Shown here: positions 1 to 8,724 of the stretch, piece by piece
Layout: the number at the start of each line of letters is the position of its first letter
Position numbering within the stretch: the first letter of the stretch is position 1
NCBI GenBank assembly: GCA_041398025.1
Contig: JAWKVM010000033.1
Span: 1 to 64,000 of the forward strand
Direction: 5' to 3'
Length of the DNA stretch: 64,000 bases
Origin: JANQPX01 sp041398025
GTDB taxonomy: Bacteria > Pseudomonadota > Alphaproteobacteria > Geminicoccales > Geminicoccaceae
Translations under genes and position numbers: made by a program
The notes under the pieces: model-generated
What the model was told of the DNA's origin: nothing
Seen by the model: the letters and a program-made list of their open reading frames with translations, nothing else
Database searches by the model: none

Positions 1-1279
1 CCGGGTCAAGGGTGTCTTGACCAACACCACGCCGGTCGATGCCTACCGGGGCGCGGGTCGGCCCGAGAGCATCTATCTGGTGGAGCGACTGATCGACAAG
101 GCGGCGCGCCAGCTCGGCGAGGAGCCGGTCGAGCTGCGCCGCAAGAACTACATCGGTGCCGAGGCCATGCCGTTCACCACGACGGCGGGCGAGATCTACG
201 ACAGCGGCGATTTCAAGCGTGTCACCGACGAGGCCCGGAAGGTCGCGGATGTCGACGGGTTCGCTGCCAGGAAGGCGGACTCCGCCAAGTCGGGAACATA
301 CCGCGGCATCGGCATGAGCTACTATATCGAGAGCACCATGGGCGATCCGCAGGAAGCGGCCAAGATCCGTTTCGAGGACGACGGCACGGTCTCGATCGTG
401 GTCGGCACACAGTCGAACGGCCAGGGCCATGCCACCGCCTATGCCCAGGTGATGGTCGACCGGCTCGGCGTGCCGTTCGAAAAAATCCGGCTGGTGGAGG
501 GCGATACCCGCGCGCTCAAGCAAGGCGGCGGCACCGGCGGGTCGCGCTCGCTGACCGCGGAGGGCCTGGCGATCCGCAAGGCCTCGGAGGAGGTGATCGC
601 GCGCGGCAAGCACTACGCTTCCCAGGAGTTCGAAACGGCGGTCGCCGACATCGACTTTTCCCGCGCGGACGGCGAGTTCAAGGTCACCGGCACGGACCGC
701 AAGATCGGCATCATGGAGCTGGCGGCCAAGGCCAGGACCATGACGCCGCCGGATGACGGCGTCGCCGGCCTGGATGCCGAGGCGATCGCCGACATCAACC
801 AGTGGACCTTCCCGAATGGCTGCCACATCGCCGAGGTCGAGGTGGACCCGGATACCGGCGTGGTGACCATCGAGCGCTACACCGCGGTCGACGATTTCGG
901 CGTGGTGGTCAACCCGATGCTGGTCGCGGGCCAGGTCCATGGCGGCGTCGTTCAGGGCATCGGCCAGGCGCTGTACGAGCAGGCGGTGTATGACGAAGGC
1001 GGCCAGCTGGTCTCCGGCTCGCTGATGGACTACTGCATGCCGCGCGCCGACAGCGTGCCGGCGATGGCCGTGTCCACGGTCGAGGTGCCCTGCAAGACCA
1101 ACGACATGGGTGTGAAGGGCTGCGGCGAAGCGGGCTCGGTGGCGTCACCGGCGGCGGTGATCAACGCGATCATCGACGCGCTGAAGGAGCTGGGTGTCAC
1201 CGAGGTCGACATGCCGGCGACGCCGCTGGCGATCTGGCAGGTCATCCAGGCTCACGAGGGTGCGGTGGCGGCGGAGTAG
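1..1279 (+). CDS. Molybdopterin-binding subunit of a xanthine dehydrogenase/CO dehydrogenase-family hydroxylase (CoxL-like), 5' truncated by the window
   Basis: The reading frame is open from base 2 to the TAG at 1277-1279, so the start lies left of the window. A few codons in it carries AYRGAGR, the active-site signature of form-II CoxL-like proteins; true form-I CO dehydrogenase has AYXCSFR. Near the C-terminus is GVKGCGEAGSVASPAAV, the conserved glutamate segment that lines the molybdenum site. These proteins bind molybdopterin cytosine dinucleotide and hydroxylate aldehydes, purines or N-heterocycles, with separate FAD and 2Fe-2S subunits, which would lie upstream. The substrate cannot be told; form-II proteins are usually not CO dehydrogenases. 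The TTG at 17 is inside the conserved domain and is not a start. Confidence 0.9.
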   Translation, partial: RVKGVLTNTTPVDAYRGAGRPESIYLVERLIDKAARQLGEEPVELRRKNYIGAEAMPFTTTAGEIYDSGDFKRVTDEARKVADVDGFAARKADSAKSGTYRGIGMSYYIESTMGDPQEAAKIRFEDDGTVSIVVGTQSNGQGHATAYAQVMVDRLGVPFEKIRLVEGDTRALKQGGGTGGSRSLTAEGLAIRKASEEVIARGKHYASQEFETAVADIDFSRADGEFKVTGTDRKIGIMELAAKARTMTPPDDGVAGLDAEAIADINQWTFPNGCHIAEVEVDPDTGVVTIERYTAVDDFGVVVNPMLVAGQVHGGVVQGIGQALYEQAVYDEGGQLVSGSLMDYCMPRADSVPAMAVSTVEVPCKTNDMGVKGCGEAGSVASPAAVINAIIDALKELGVTEVDMPATPLAIWQVIQAHEGAVAAE

Positions 1280-1337
1280 ACGGGGCTTTTCGCGCGGCGC
1301 AGCACGGGATGGCTTCAACCGGGCTGCACGACCGGGA

Positions 1338-1760
1338 TCATGGCACGAAATCAAGGGCCACATGGGCGCGCACCAGCACCCTGTGGCTGGTGTAGTCGAC
1401 GCCGGCCGTGCCCATCTCGATATGCTGCTCCGTCAGGTCCTCGATATTCTCATGCTCATAGTCGAGCCCGACAGAGACGCTTCCGGAAAGCGCATAGGCG
1501 ACGCCTGACTCATGATCATCCGCCCAATCGTCGTCGGACAACTGCGCCGCGGCCGGCTCGATCGCCAGGTCGACCTGCCTGGCTGCCAGCTGATTCGGCG
1601 CCATGGCGATGATGGCGTCGATCAGCCGCGCATTGCCTGCCGGGTCGAGTGTGCCATCGATCCGCAGATCGATGGCCGGGGCCGGCGGTTCGGCGACAGC
1701 AGCCGCAGAAACGAGCGAGAAAAGGAGCATACGCAGTAGAAGGACGACGGCTTGGATCAT
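1338..1760 (-). CDS. Hypothetical exported protein, 140 aa
   Basis: The first 23 residues form a clear signal peptide (hydrophobic VVLLLRMLLFSLVSAAAVA ending in an AxA-like site before EPPAP), so the product is probably periplasmic or outer-membrane associated. The mature part is acidic and ends in alternating polar/apolar stretches (GSVSVGLDYEHEN, HRVLVRAHVALDFVP) that could be beta strands. I do not recognise the family. It converges with the hydroxylase gene, and the 165 bases to its right are AT-rich, unlike the rest of the region, and hold short inverted repeats. Confidence 0.55.
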   Translation of the reverse strand: MIQAVVLLLRMLLFSLVSAAAVAEPPAPAIDLRIDGTLDPAGNARLIDAIIAMAPNQLAARQVDLAIEPAAAQLSDDDWADDHESGVAYALSGSVSVGLDYEHENIEDLTEQHIEMGTAGVDYTSHRVLVRAHVALDFVP

Positions 1761-1924
1761 GTTTCTTGGCTTTCGACTTGGGCATCTTGATCGATGTCTG
1801 AAGCCAAGATCAACGAAAAACGTTTACGTTTTATTACTTGCAAAGAAAAAAGTAATTATTCGATGTTGTCTTTCCTTATCCAAAAATGTCGATCATCTTC
1901 TATACAAATAAGTTGAGACAATAC

Positions 1925-3022
1925 CTAAAGAACTTGCTCATTTGTCGGATCGATCAGCACGGCGCGGTTCATGTCGACGTGGAGATCCAAGCGTTCGCCC
2001 GGCTGCTCGGCGTCGTGCGCCTGGAGTTCGGCGGTGACCTCGGTGCCGGCGAGCTTGAAGGTGCCGTAGGTGCGCGAGCCGGTGGGCTGGATGAGATCGA
2101 AGGTGACTGGAAGCGTCGCGAGGCCCGCGCGCACCTCCCCCTCCCTCGCCCGCGTCAGATGCTCGGGCCGCACGCCGAGCAGCACGTCCCTGCCGTGATG
2201 GTTTTTCAGACTTTCCACGCGCGCCGCCGGCAATGGCAGGCTATGGCTGTCGACTCGCACGGCGAGATCGTTGCCGCCGTTTTCGAGCCTGGCAGGGATG
2301 AAGTTCATCGAGGGTGATCCCAAAAAACCGGCGACGAAGCGGGTTTTCGGGCGCTCGAACAGATCGAGAGGGGCGCCCTGCTGCTCGATCACGCCGTCCC
2401 GCAGAAGAACGATGCGGTCGGCGAGGGTCATGGCCTCGACCTGATCATGGGTGACGTAGATCATGGTCTTGCCGAGGTCCTGATGCAGGCGCTTGATCTC
2501 GGCGCGCATCTCGTCGCGGAGCTTGGCGTCCAGGTTGGAGAGCGGCTCGTCGAACAGGAAGAGACGGGCGTCCCGAACGATCGCCCGGCCGATGGCGACG
2601 CGCTGGCGCTGGCCGCCGGAGAGCTGGCGCGGCAGACGCTGGAGCAGCGGCGCGATGTCCAGCATCTCGGCCGCGTCAGCGACGCGACGCCTGACCTCGC
2701 TCTCGTCGAACTTCCTCGCGCGCAGTCCGAACGCGATGTTCTCGAACACCGACATGTAGGGGTAGAGGGCGTAGTTCTGGAACACCATGGCGATGTTGCG
2801 GTCGCGCGGGCGCATGTCGGTGACGTCGTCGCCGTCGATCGCGATGGTGCCCCGGTCGATCGGCTCGAGCCCCGCGATCGAGCGCAGCAGCGTGCTCTTG
2901 CCGCAGCCTGACGGCCCGACCAGCACGGCGAACTCCCCCTCCGGAATGTCCAGGCTGACGCCCTTCACGGCGTGGGTGTCGCCGTAATATTTATGCAGAT
3001 CGGTGAGAGTCAGCCGGGCCAT
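1925..3022 (-). CDS. Carbohydrate ABC transporter ATP-binding protein (UgpC/MalK type)
   Basis: A 365-aa protein with all ABC ATPase landmarks: Walker A GPSGCGKST, Q-loop MVFQNYALYPYMSV, signature LSGGQRQRVAIGRA, Walker B LFLFDEPLSNLDAKLR and the switch histidine in YVTHDQVEAMT. A C-terminal TOBE-like domain (about residues 240-365) fits the CUT1 sugar importer ATPases, which usually act as homodimers. The start chosen is the ATG at 3022 (MARLTLTDLHKYYG); the upstream in-frame extension to 3133 crosses a repeat (3051-3114) and matches no family N-terminus. It is the last gene of the transporter block and would energise the two permeases just upstream. Confidence 0.93.
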   Translation of the reverse strand: MARLTLTDLHKYYGDTHAVKGVSLDIPEGEFAVLVGPSGCGKSTLLRSIAGLEPIDRGTIAIDGDDVTDMRPRDRNIAMVFQNYALYPYMSVFENIAFGLRARKFDESEVRRRVADAAEMLDIAPLLQRLPRQLSGGQRQRVAIGRAIVRDARLFLFDEPLSNLDAKLRDEMRAEIKRLHQDLGKTMIYVTHDQVEAMTLADRIVLLRDGVIEQQGAPLDLFERPKTRFVAGFLGSPSMNFIPARLENGGNDLAVRVDSHSLPLPAARVESLKNHHGRDVLLGVRPEHLTRAREGEVRAGLATLPVTFDLIQPTGSRTYGTFKLAGTEVTAELQAHDAEQPGERLDLHVDMNRAVLIDPTNEQVL

Positions 3023-3050
3023 GTCAGGCGTTTTCCTTTTCTCGTTCTCA

Positions 3051-3114
3051 AACCTGGCCGCATACCGCGGGTCCTGGCACCACCGGTCCGAGTCCATGAT
3101 GTGGCCACGCCACC
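3051..3114. repeat. Half copy of dispersed repeat family 2 (right half), inside the sugar ABC operon
   Basis: About 64 bp that match 35672-35735 closely, including the shared blocks CTGGCCGCATACC, CGGTCCGAGTCCATGA and GTGGCCA. It fills most of the 94-bp gap between the permease stop and the ATPase start. The matching full-length copy lies at 35508-35743. Translated on the minus strand it gives a peptide (GHIMDSDR...YAAR) similar to one read from the full copy. Confidence 0.75.
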
Positions 3115-3116
3115 CA

Positions 3117-3977
3117 TCAGCCTTTGACTGCACCCAAGGAAATCCCGCGCACGAGGTAGCGCTGGAGGAGGGCGACGGCGATGAAGATGGGCACGGTGCC
3201 GAGGGCGCTCATGGCGGCGATCTTGGCCCAGAAGTTGGACTGGCCGCCGAAATAGTGGGTGACCTGGACCGGGAAGGTCGTCACTTCGGTTCTGGTGAGC
3301 ACCAGGGCGAAAATAAAATCGTTCCAGGCGAACATGAAGGTGAAGACGGCGGTGGCGAACAGGCCGGCGCGCGCCATCGGAAAGACCACCTTCCAGAGCA
3401 CCTGCAGGCGGGTGAGGCCGTCGACCAGCGCACTTTCCTCGAGCTCGATCGGGATGTCCTCGATATAGCCGCGCATCATCCAGATGACGTAGGGGAGGTT
3501 GAAGGCGGTGTAGAGGATGATCAGGCCGTGATAGCTGTCGATCCAGGCGGGGCCGAGCTTTCCGAGCCAGACATAGAGCAGGAACACCGGGAACACGATG
3601 ACGATCGGCGGAATCATGCGCTGGGAGATGACCCAGATGGCGAAGTGATCGCCGCCGGTCTTGAAGCGGGCGATCGAGTAGGCGGCGATGGTGCCGATGC
3701 CCATGGCGAGCACGGTCGAAAGCCCGGCGACCACCAGGCTGTTCCAGACCGTGACCGCATCGCCGTCCTTGAACAGCACGGCGTAGTTGGCGAACTGGAT
3801 GCTTTCTGCGTACCAGACCGGCGGCGAGGCGAAGATTTCCGCCGGCGTCTTGAACGAGATCATGAACAGCCAGTAGATCGGGAACAGGAACAGGGCGGTG
3901 ACGATCACCGCGCCGACATAGCGCAGCGCCAGGCGGCGCCGCTCCCGCTGTTTCCAGTTCGAGCCAGACGCCGTCAT
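3117..3977 (-). CDS. Carbohydrate ABC transporter permease (MalG type)
   Basis: A 286-aa inner-membrane protein with a first membrane segment YVGAVIVTALFLFPIYWLFMISF and the cytoplasmic coupling motif around EESALVDGLTRLQVLWKVVFP (EAA loop), typical of binding-protein-dependent permeases. The start is the ATG at 3977, which overlaps the stop of the MalF-type permease gene by 4 bases (ATGA), implying translational coupling. The longer reading frame upstream of this ATG is out-of-frame translation of the neighbouring permease. It forms the transmembrane pair with the next gene. Confidence 0.92.
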   Translation of the reverse strand: MTASGSNWKQRERRRLALRYVGAVIVTALFLFPIYWLFMISFKTPAEIFASPPVWYAESIQFANYAVLFKDGDAVTVWNSLVVAGLSTVLAMGIGTIAAYSIARFKTGGDHFAIWVISQRMIPPIVIVFPVFLLYVWLGKLGPAWIDSYHGLIILYTAFNLPYVIWMMRGYIEDIPIELEESALVDGLTRLQVLWKVVFPMARAGLFATAVFTFMFAWNDFIFALVLTRTEVTTFPVQVTHYFGGQSNFWAKIAAMSALGTVPIFIAVALLQRYLVRGISLGAVKG

Positions 3978-4879
3978 CGCGCGATTTCCATGCGCCGCAG
4001 GGCCAGGATGACGACGACGGACAAAAGAATGATGATCATGATGGCGATCGCCGCCGTGTAGCTGGTCTCGAATTGCTGGAAGCCCTGGACGTAGGCGTAG
4101 ATCGAGATGGTCTCGGTCATGGTGCCGGGACCGCCCTTGGTCAGCGCCCAGACCACGTCGAACAGGCGAAAGAGATCGAGGCCGCGGATCAGAAGGGCGA
4201 TCAGCAGCACCGGGCGGATCGCGGGCAGCACGATCTTCCAGAAGGTCCGCCACCAGGAGGCGCCGTCGAGCTCCGCGGCTTCAAGCTGGGACTGGTCGAC
4301 GTTGGAGAGGCCGGCGAGCAGCAGGAGGAACATGAAGGGCGTCCACTGCCAGATCTCGGCCAGGAAGATCGCGGGATAGACCAGGTTCGGGTTGACCAGC
4401 CAGAGCACGGCCTGGGGCTCGCCGGTGATCCAGCCGAGGATCTGGTTGATCGGGCCGAAGCGGTTGTCGAACAGCAGCCGCCAGGTGGCGCCGGCGACGA
4501 TCGGCGAGATCATCACCGGCAGCACCAGCAGCGCCACGAAGATCTGGCGGCCGGGCATGCGATCGAGAAAGAGATAGGCCATGGCGAGGCCTAGGATCAG
4601 CTCCAGCGGCAGGGCAACGGCGGTGAAGATCAGGGTGTGCAGGAGGGCCCACCAGAGCCGCGCGTCGCCGAACAGGCGGGCGTAGTTCATCAGGCCGGAG
4701 AAGGATGTGTCCTCCTCCATCATGTTGATGTTCTGGAAGCTGACCATGAGGGTGTAGATGATCGGAAACAGGCCGATCAGCAGCATGATCAGCACAGCGG
4801 GCCAGATCAGCCAGTATTTGAACCAGCGATCCCCAATCACCTGGCCACCAGCGGTGGCGGGCTGACTTATCGTCGCCAT
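3974..4879 (-). CDS. Carbohydrate ABC transporter permease (MalF type)
   Basis: A 301-aa permease starting MATISQPATAGG; the first membrane helix is YWLIWPAVLIMLLIGLFPIIYTLMVSF and the EAA-like loop is AAELDGASWWRTFWKIVLP. The order binding protein, MalF-type, MalG-type, ATPase is standard for CUT1 importers. It is separated from the binding-protein gene by 131 bp that contain two strong hairpins, a common device to give more binding protein than permease. Confidence 0.92.
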   Translation of the reverse strand: MATISQPATAGGQVIGDRWFKYWLIWPAVLIMLLIGLFPIIYTLMVSFQNINMMEEDTSFSGLMNYARLFGDARLWWALLHTLIFTAVALPLELILGLAMAYLFLDRMPGRQIFVALLVLPVMISPIVAGATWRLLFDNRFGPINQILGWITGEPQAVLWLVNPNLVYPAIFLAEIWQWTPFMFLLLLAGLSNVDQSQLEAAELDGASWWRTFWKIVLPAIRPVLLIALLIRGLDLFRLFDVVWALTKGGPGTMTETISIYAYVQGFQQFETSYTAAIAIMIIILLSVVVILALRRMEIAR

Positions 4880-4915
4880 GGACTGGCGGCCTCTGGCCCT
4901 ATAGGGGACGCTTCG

Positions 4916-4950
4916 GCCGCCATGTCCGATCTCATCCCGAACATGGCGGC
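4916..4950. other. Intercistronic stem-loop between binding-protein and permease genes
   Basis: A 10-bp perfect inverted repeat, GCCGCCATGT (4916-4925) and ACATGGCGGC (4941-4950), separated by 15 bases. It sits in the transcript downstream of the solute-binding-protein coding region. By analogy with malE-malF it may protect the upstream message or dampen downstream expression; this role is inferred. Confidence 0.55.
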
Positions 4951-4993
4951 GTTAGCTATGGCTGTCAGCTTCATATCAGCAAAAGTTCAGCAT

Positions 4994-5008
4994 GGGGCGG
5001 CTCGCCCC
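4994..5008. other. Short GC-rich hairpin directly after the binding-protein stop codon
   Basis: GGGGCG (4994-4999) and CGCCCC (5003-5008) form a tight 6-bp stem with a 3-base loop, starting two bases after the stop codon at 5011-5013 on the minus strand. There is no clear U-tract, so it is more likely an mRNA 3'-end barrier or attenuator than a full terminator. Confidence 0.45.
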
Positions 5009-5010
5009 CC

Positions 5011-6415
5011 TCAGTTGCTTGGGTAGGCGTTCGGCTTGGCCGCCCAGGCGGCGTAGGCCTCCTTCTGCTTGTCGACGCCGATGCGCTCGGTGACGGCATC
5101 CCACTGGGCGGCGACGTCGTCGAGGATCGCCTGCGGGTCCTCGCCGGCCCAGAGGCGGCCGAAGGCCTGGCGCAGCGGCTCCTCATATTTGTCGGTCTGG
5201 ATCAGGGACAGATCGAGCAGGCCGCTGACCGCACCCTGCTGCAGCGCATCCAGATATTCCGGGGCCTCCGGCCACAGCGCCTTGTAGTCCTCGCTGGCGA
5301 AATGGCTGTCGCGGAACGGATCGCGGAGCGCGTAGGGGAGCTGCACGCGCTGCAGCGAGACGTCCTTGGAGTTCAGCCACTGGATGAAGAGATAGGCGGC
5401 CTCCTTGTTGCTGGAGGACGAGGACACGGCGAGCGAGAAGCCGGCGGCGAGCTGTGGGTGTCCGCCCGGCGGCAGGGCATAGCCGACCTTGCCGGCGATC
5501 ATCGGACTTCGGCACCCAGGCGAGCGCCTCGTCGTCGATGCCGTAGCCCGCAGCCCAGCGGCATAGGGCGGCCAGGAGATGGTGCTGGCGGTGTCGCCGG
5601 CGAGGAAGGCGGCGAGGTTCTCGACGAAGCCCCAGGTCTCGACGCCCGGCGGCATGAAGCGGTTCTCCGAGCGCATGTCGGTCAGCACCTTGACGCCGAT
5701 TCGTCATTGAGCGTGGCCTTCATGGTCTCGGATCGAAGAACTTGCCGCCCTCGGTGCAGGAAGGCGCTCCTGGAACATGAACTGGCCGTAGGCGCCGTCC
5801 CGGAAGAAGGCGGCGCCGTACATCTCGGGGGGCGTATTTGTCGGTGAGCTGCTGGCCGATCTCGGCGAATTCCTCCCAAGTCGTGGGCACGGAAAGACCG
5901 TTCTCCTCGAAGATGTCCTTGCGGTAGTAGAACAGGAACACGTCGCCGTCGTCGGGGAAGCCGTAGATGATGTCATCAACGGTCATCTGATTATCGCGGT
6001 AGACCGGCGCGATTTCCTGGAGCTCGTCGCGATAGCCATACTGGTCGACGAAGGCGTCGAGCGGCTCGAGCGCGCCGGCGCGCACCAGGTCCGGCATCCA
6101 GGCGGGCACGACGTTGAGCGCGTCATAGGCGCCGGTGCCGCCGCGGTGCTCCTGCAGGATCTTGGTGAACATCTCGGCGATCGGCAGCTCGACCACCTGC
6201 ACCTCGATGCCGGTGAGCTCGGTCCATTTCGGACCGGAGAAGTTCAGCGGATCGAGGGATTGCAGCCCGGCTTCCCAGGCGATGGTGATCTTCGTCCCGG
6301 CATATTGCTTGGCCGCCTCGACTGCACGGTCCGCCGCCGATTGGGCATAGGCCTGCCCGATCAATCCGAAGGCGAGAAACGCCCCCAGCCCCAACGTTTT
6401 CGTCACTTTCATCAT
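5011..6415 (-). pseudogene. Extracellular solute-binding protein of the sugar ABC transporter, interrupted by several frameshifts
   Basis: The N-terminus has a signal peptide (TLGLGAFLAFGLIGQAYAQ) followed by a family-1 binding-protein fold (KITIAWEAGLQSLDPLNFSG). The C-terminal half (LTDMRSENRFMPPGVETWGF to PNAYPSN) is in a different frame. Between about 5500 and 5840 the homologous reading must hop frames at least five times (for example TDKYAP to PEMYGAAFFRDGAYGQF, then GGKFFDP to ETMKATLNDES). The protein sequence stays recognisable across every hop, so sequencing or assembly errors are as likely as true decay. If intact it would be about 465 aa and would deliver the sugar to the two downstream permeases. 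Confidence 0.8.
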
Positions 6416-6506
6416 TGCCTCCCTTTTTTTACCTACGGGTCACGTCTTGTTCATTCACGTCGCGCCGGGCTCAAGCAAGTCGCCCCTGTGGCCGGTGGCC
6501 ACCCAC

Positions 6507-7553
6507 TCAGCCGCCGAAGGTTTTCTTGTAGCCGTCGAGCTTCTTTCGCCACGCCTTCCGATCGAGCACGTCGCGATTGACCACACCGGTCGGCACGCGG
6601 CCGTGCATGACGTCGAACACTGCCTTGATGTCGGCGGCGCCATTGCCGGCGAAGCACTGGTCGGTCCAGCAGATCGAATGCGGCGCGAGGATGACGTTGT
6701 CGAGCTTGTAGAGCGGATCATGGGCGACGCTCGGCTCCTCCTCGAACACGTCGAGGGCGGCACCGGCAATCTTTCCTGCCTGCAGGGCCTTGGTCAGCGC
6801 CTTTTGATCGACCACAGGGCCGCGCGCGGTGTTGATCAGATAGGCCGTCGGCTTCATCAGGGCCAGATGCTTGGCGTTGACGATGTGGTGGGTTTCCTCG
6901 GTCAGCGGGCAGCTCACCGAGAGCACGTCCGATTCCAGAAACAGCTCTTCGAGCGAGACCAGGCGGATGCCGAGCTCGCGCGCGACCTTGGGGCTGGCGT
7001 AGGGGTCGTGGGCGATGAACTTCATGTCGAAGGGCTTCGCCATGCGGAAGACCTCGGCGCCGATATTGCCGATGCCGAGCTGCCCGAGGGTCCGTCCGAC
7101 CAGGCCCATGCCCATATGGTCGTTGCGCTTGGCCCAGCCCTTCGGCCCCTCGCGGGTAAGCCTGTCCTTGATCGGAAGCTTGCTGGTGAGCGCGAGCATG
7201 AAGGTGATCACCGAGACCGCGACCGGGCGGCGCACGCCGTCGGGCGTGATCGCAAGGGCGCAGTCCTTGTCGGTGCAGGCCTTGAGGTCGACATTGTCAT
7301 AGCCGACGCCGAAGCGCGCGATCACCGAGAGCCGCCCGTCCTTCGGAAAGCTCGCCTGCTCGATCCGCGGGACCAGCAGGATCAGGGCGTCGAAGCCTTC
7401 GAGGGCGTCCGCCTTGACCACACCGTTGACCGGGATGAACTCGAACTCGACGGCCGGGTTCTGCTCAAGCGGGGAGAGATCGAAATCGGGGAAAGCCGGA
7501 CTGCCGTCGGCCTTCTTGAAATCGCCGCTCAACGCCACCCGAAAGCTGCTCAT
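6507..7553 (-). CDS. D-isomer-specific 2-hydroxyacid dehydrogenase
   Basis: A 348-aa NAD(P)-dependent oxidoreductase. It shows the nucleotide-binding GRTLGQLGIGNIG, the catalytic arginine region INTARGPVVDQ, the glutamate in DVFEEEPS and a histidine in APHSICWTD. Such enzymes interconvert 2-oxoacids and D-2-hydroxyacids. The start is the ATG at 7553 (MSSFRVALSGDF); the 54-residue upstream extension is arginine-rich and antisense to the aldolase tail. Its position between the aldolase and the transporter suggests that the imported substrate, or an aldolase product, is handled as a 2-oxo/2-hydroxy acid; the exact substrate is unknown. Confidence 0.9.
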   Translation of the reverse strand: MSSFRVALSGDFKKADGSPAFPDFDLSPLEQNPAVEFEFIPVNGVVKADALEGFDALILLVPRIEQASFPKDGRLSVIARFGVGYDNVDLKACTDKDCALAITPDGVRRPVAVSVITFMLALTSKLPIKDRLTREGPKGWAKRNDHMGMGLVGRTLGQLGIGNIGAEVFRMAKPFDMKFIAHDPYASPKVARELGIRLVSLEELFLESDVLSVSCPLTEETHHIVNAKHLALMKPTAYLINTARGPVVDQKALTKALQAGKIAGAALDVFEEEPSVAHDPLYKLDNVILAPHSICWTDQCFAGNGAADIKAVFDVMHGRVPTGVVNRDVLDRKAWRKKLDGYKKTFGG

Positions 7554-7605
7554 GCCCGTCCTCCCTCGACTGCCGTCCTTATCCGGTGTGGTTCGCCATG
7601 CAGCT

Positions 7606-8478
7606 TTACGCCTCTTTTTTCTTGGTTCGGGATCGGCTCTTCGCCGGACCGCGCTTGGCCGCCGTGCCGCTCTTCGCCGCCGGCTTGGCGCGCGCTTTTC
7701 GCTTGTCGGCAGCATCGCGAATCGCGGTCACGGCCGACGCCACCGCCTGCTGCAGCGCCCAGACGTCACCGGAATAGCAGATGAAGTCGTGGCCGGCGCG
7801 GTTGAGCTTGATGCCTTCGTCGACCGTCGGCACCAGGCGGCCAAGCGCCTTGCCGTGAGCCTCGCAGGCCTTGGTCACGGTCCTGACTGCATCCTTGAAC
7901 AGCTTGTGCTCGAACTCGCCGGGAATGCCGAGGGACGAGGACAGGTCGAAATGGCCGATCCAGAGGCAGTCGACGCCGTCGACCGCGGCGATCTCGTCGG
8001 CATTGGCGACGCCATCGGCGGTCTCGATCTGCGCGAACAGGGTGGTGCGCTTGTTGGCGGCCGCGAGCTTCTCCATGGTCGGCCCCGGCATGTAGCGGTC
8101 ATGGGCGATGCCGAGGGCAACGCCGCGCCCGCCCTCCGGGTAATATTTCAGGCAGTTGACGATCGCCTTCGCCTGCTCGGCCGACCCGACCATCGGCACC
8201 ATGATCCCCTCCGCCCCCATGTCGGCAGCGCGGGCGATGTGGTTGTACTGGTCCGACGGCACACGCACGATGGTGGGCAGATCGGCGGCCTGCATGTAGC
8301 GCAGCACGCTCTTGATGGTCTCGAAGGAAAAGCCGGAATGCTCGGTGTCGAACAGGGCGAAATCGCAGCCCGCACCTTTCAGGATCTGACCGATGCCGGG
8401 GGTGGCGAATTCGACGATGAAATGGCCGATCTTGACGTCCTTCGATCGGGCCATGGCTTTCAGGCTAGGCGCCGCCAT
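7606..8478 (-). CDS. HpcH/HpaI-family aldolase with a lysine/arginine-rich C-terminal tail
   Basis: A 290-aa class II (metal-dependent) aldolase of the 2-keto-3-deoxy-acid type. Visible motifs are FDTEHSGFS, IVRVPSD, the metal ligand glutamate in AQIETADGVANADEI and the aspartate in IGHFDLSSSLG. These enzymes cleave 4-hydroxy-2-oxoacids to pyruvate and an aldehyde. The catalytic domain ends around residue 258. The last 32 residues are a low-complexity basic tail of K, R, A, P and S resembling histone H1 tails, which is not a normal part of this family. It precedes the dehydrogenase and ABC importer on the same strand and is probably in the same catabolic unit. Confidence 0.9.
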   Translation of the reverse strand: MAAPSLKAMARSKDVKIGHFIVEFATPGIGQILKGAGCDFALFDTEHSGFSFETIKSVLRYMQAADLPTIVRVPSDQYNHIARAADMGAEGIMVPMVGSAEQAKAIVNCLKYYPEGGRGVALGIAHDRYMPGPTMEKLAAANKRTTLFAQIETADGVANADEIAAVDGVDCLWIGHFDLSSSLGIPGEFEHKLFKDAVRTVTKACEAHGKALGRLVPTVDEGIKLNRAGHDFICYSGDVWALQQAVASAVTAIRDAADKRKARAKPAAKSGTAAKRGPAKSRSRTKKKEA

Positions 8479-8724
8479 GCCGCATTTCTCCTGGATATGA
8501 GGGGGACCGGAAGCCTCGGCGACGGCCCGGCCACAAGCGATATCCGACCGGCCGGCAGGTCAAGCCAGCCTCTGCATGGTCCGCCTCGCGCTGTGGCTCG
8601 ATCGCTTCGCCTCCCTCGTTTCGTCCGGCGAACGGCTTCTCCGGCCGGCACCTGTTCTTTTTGACTTTGGCGGGAGAGTGCTGGCACGTCAATCGGCCAG
8701 AGGGGTGGTTTGCTCCGTCTGCGA

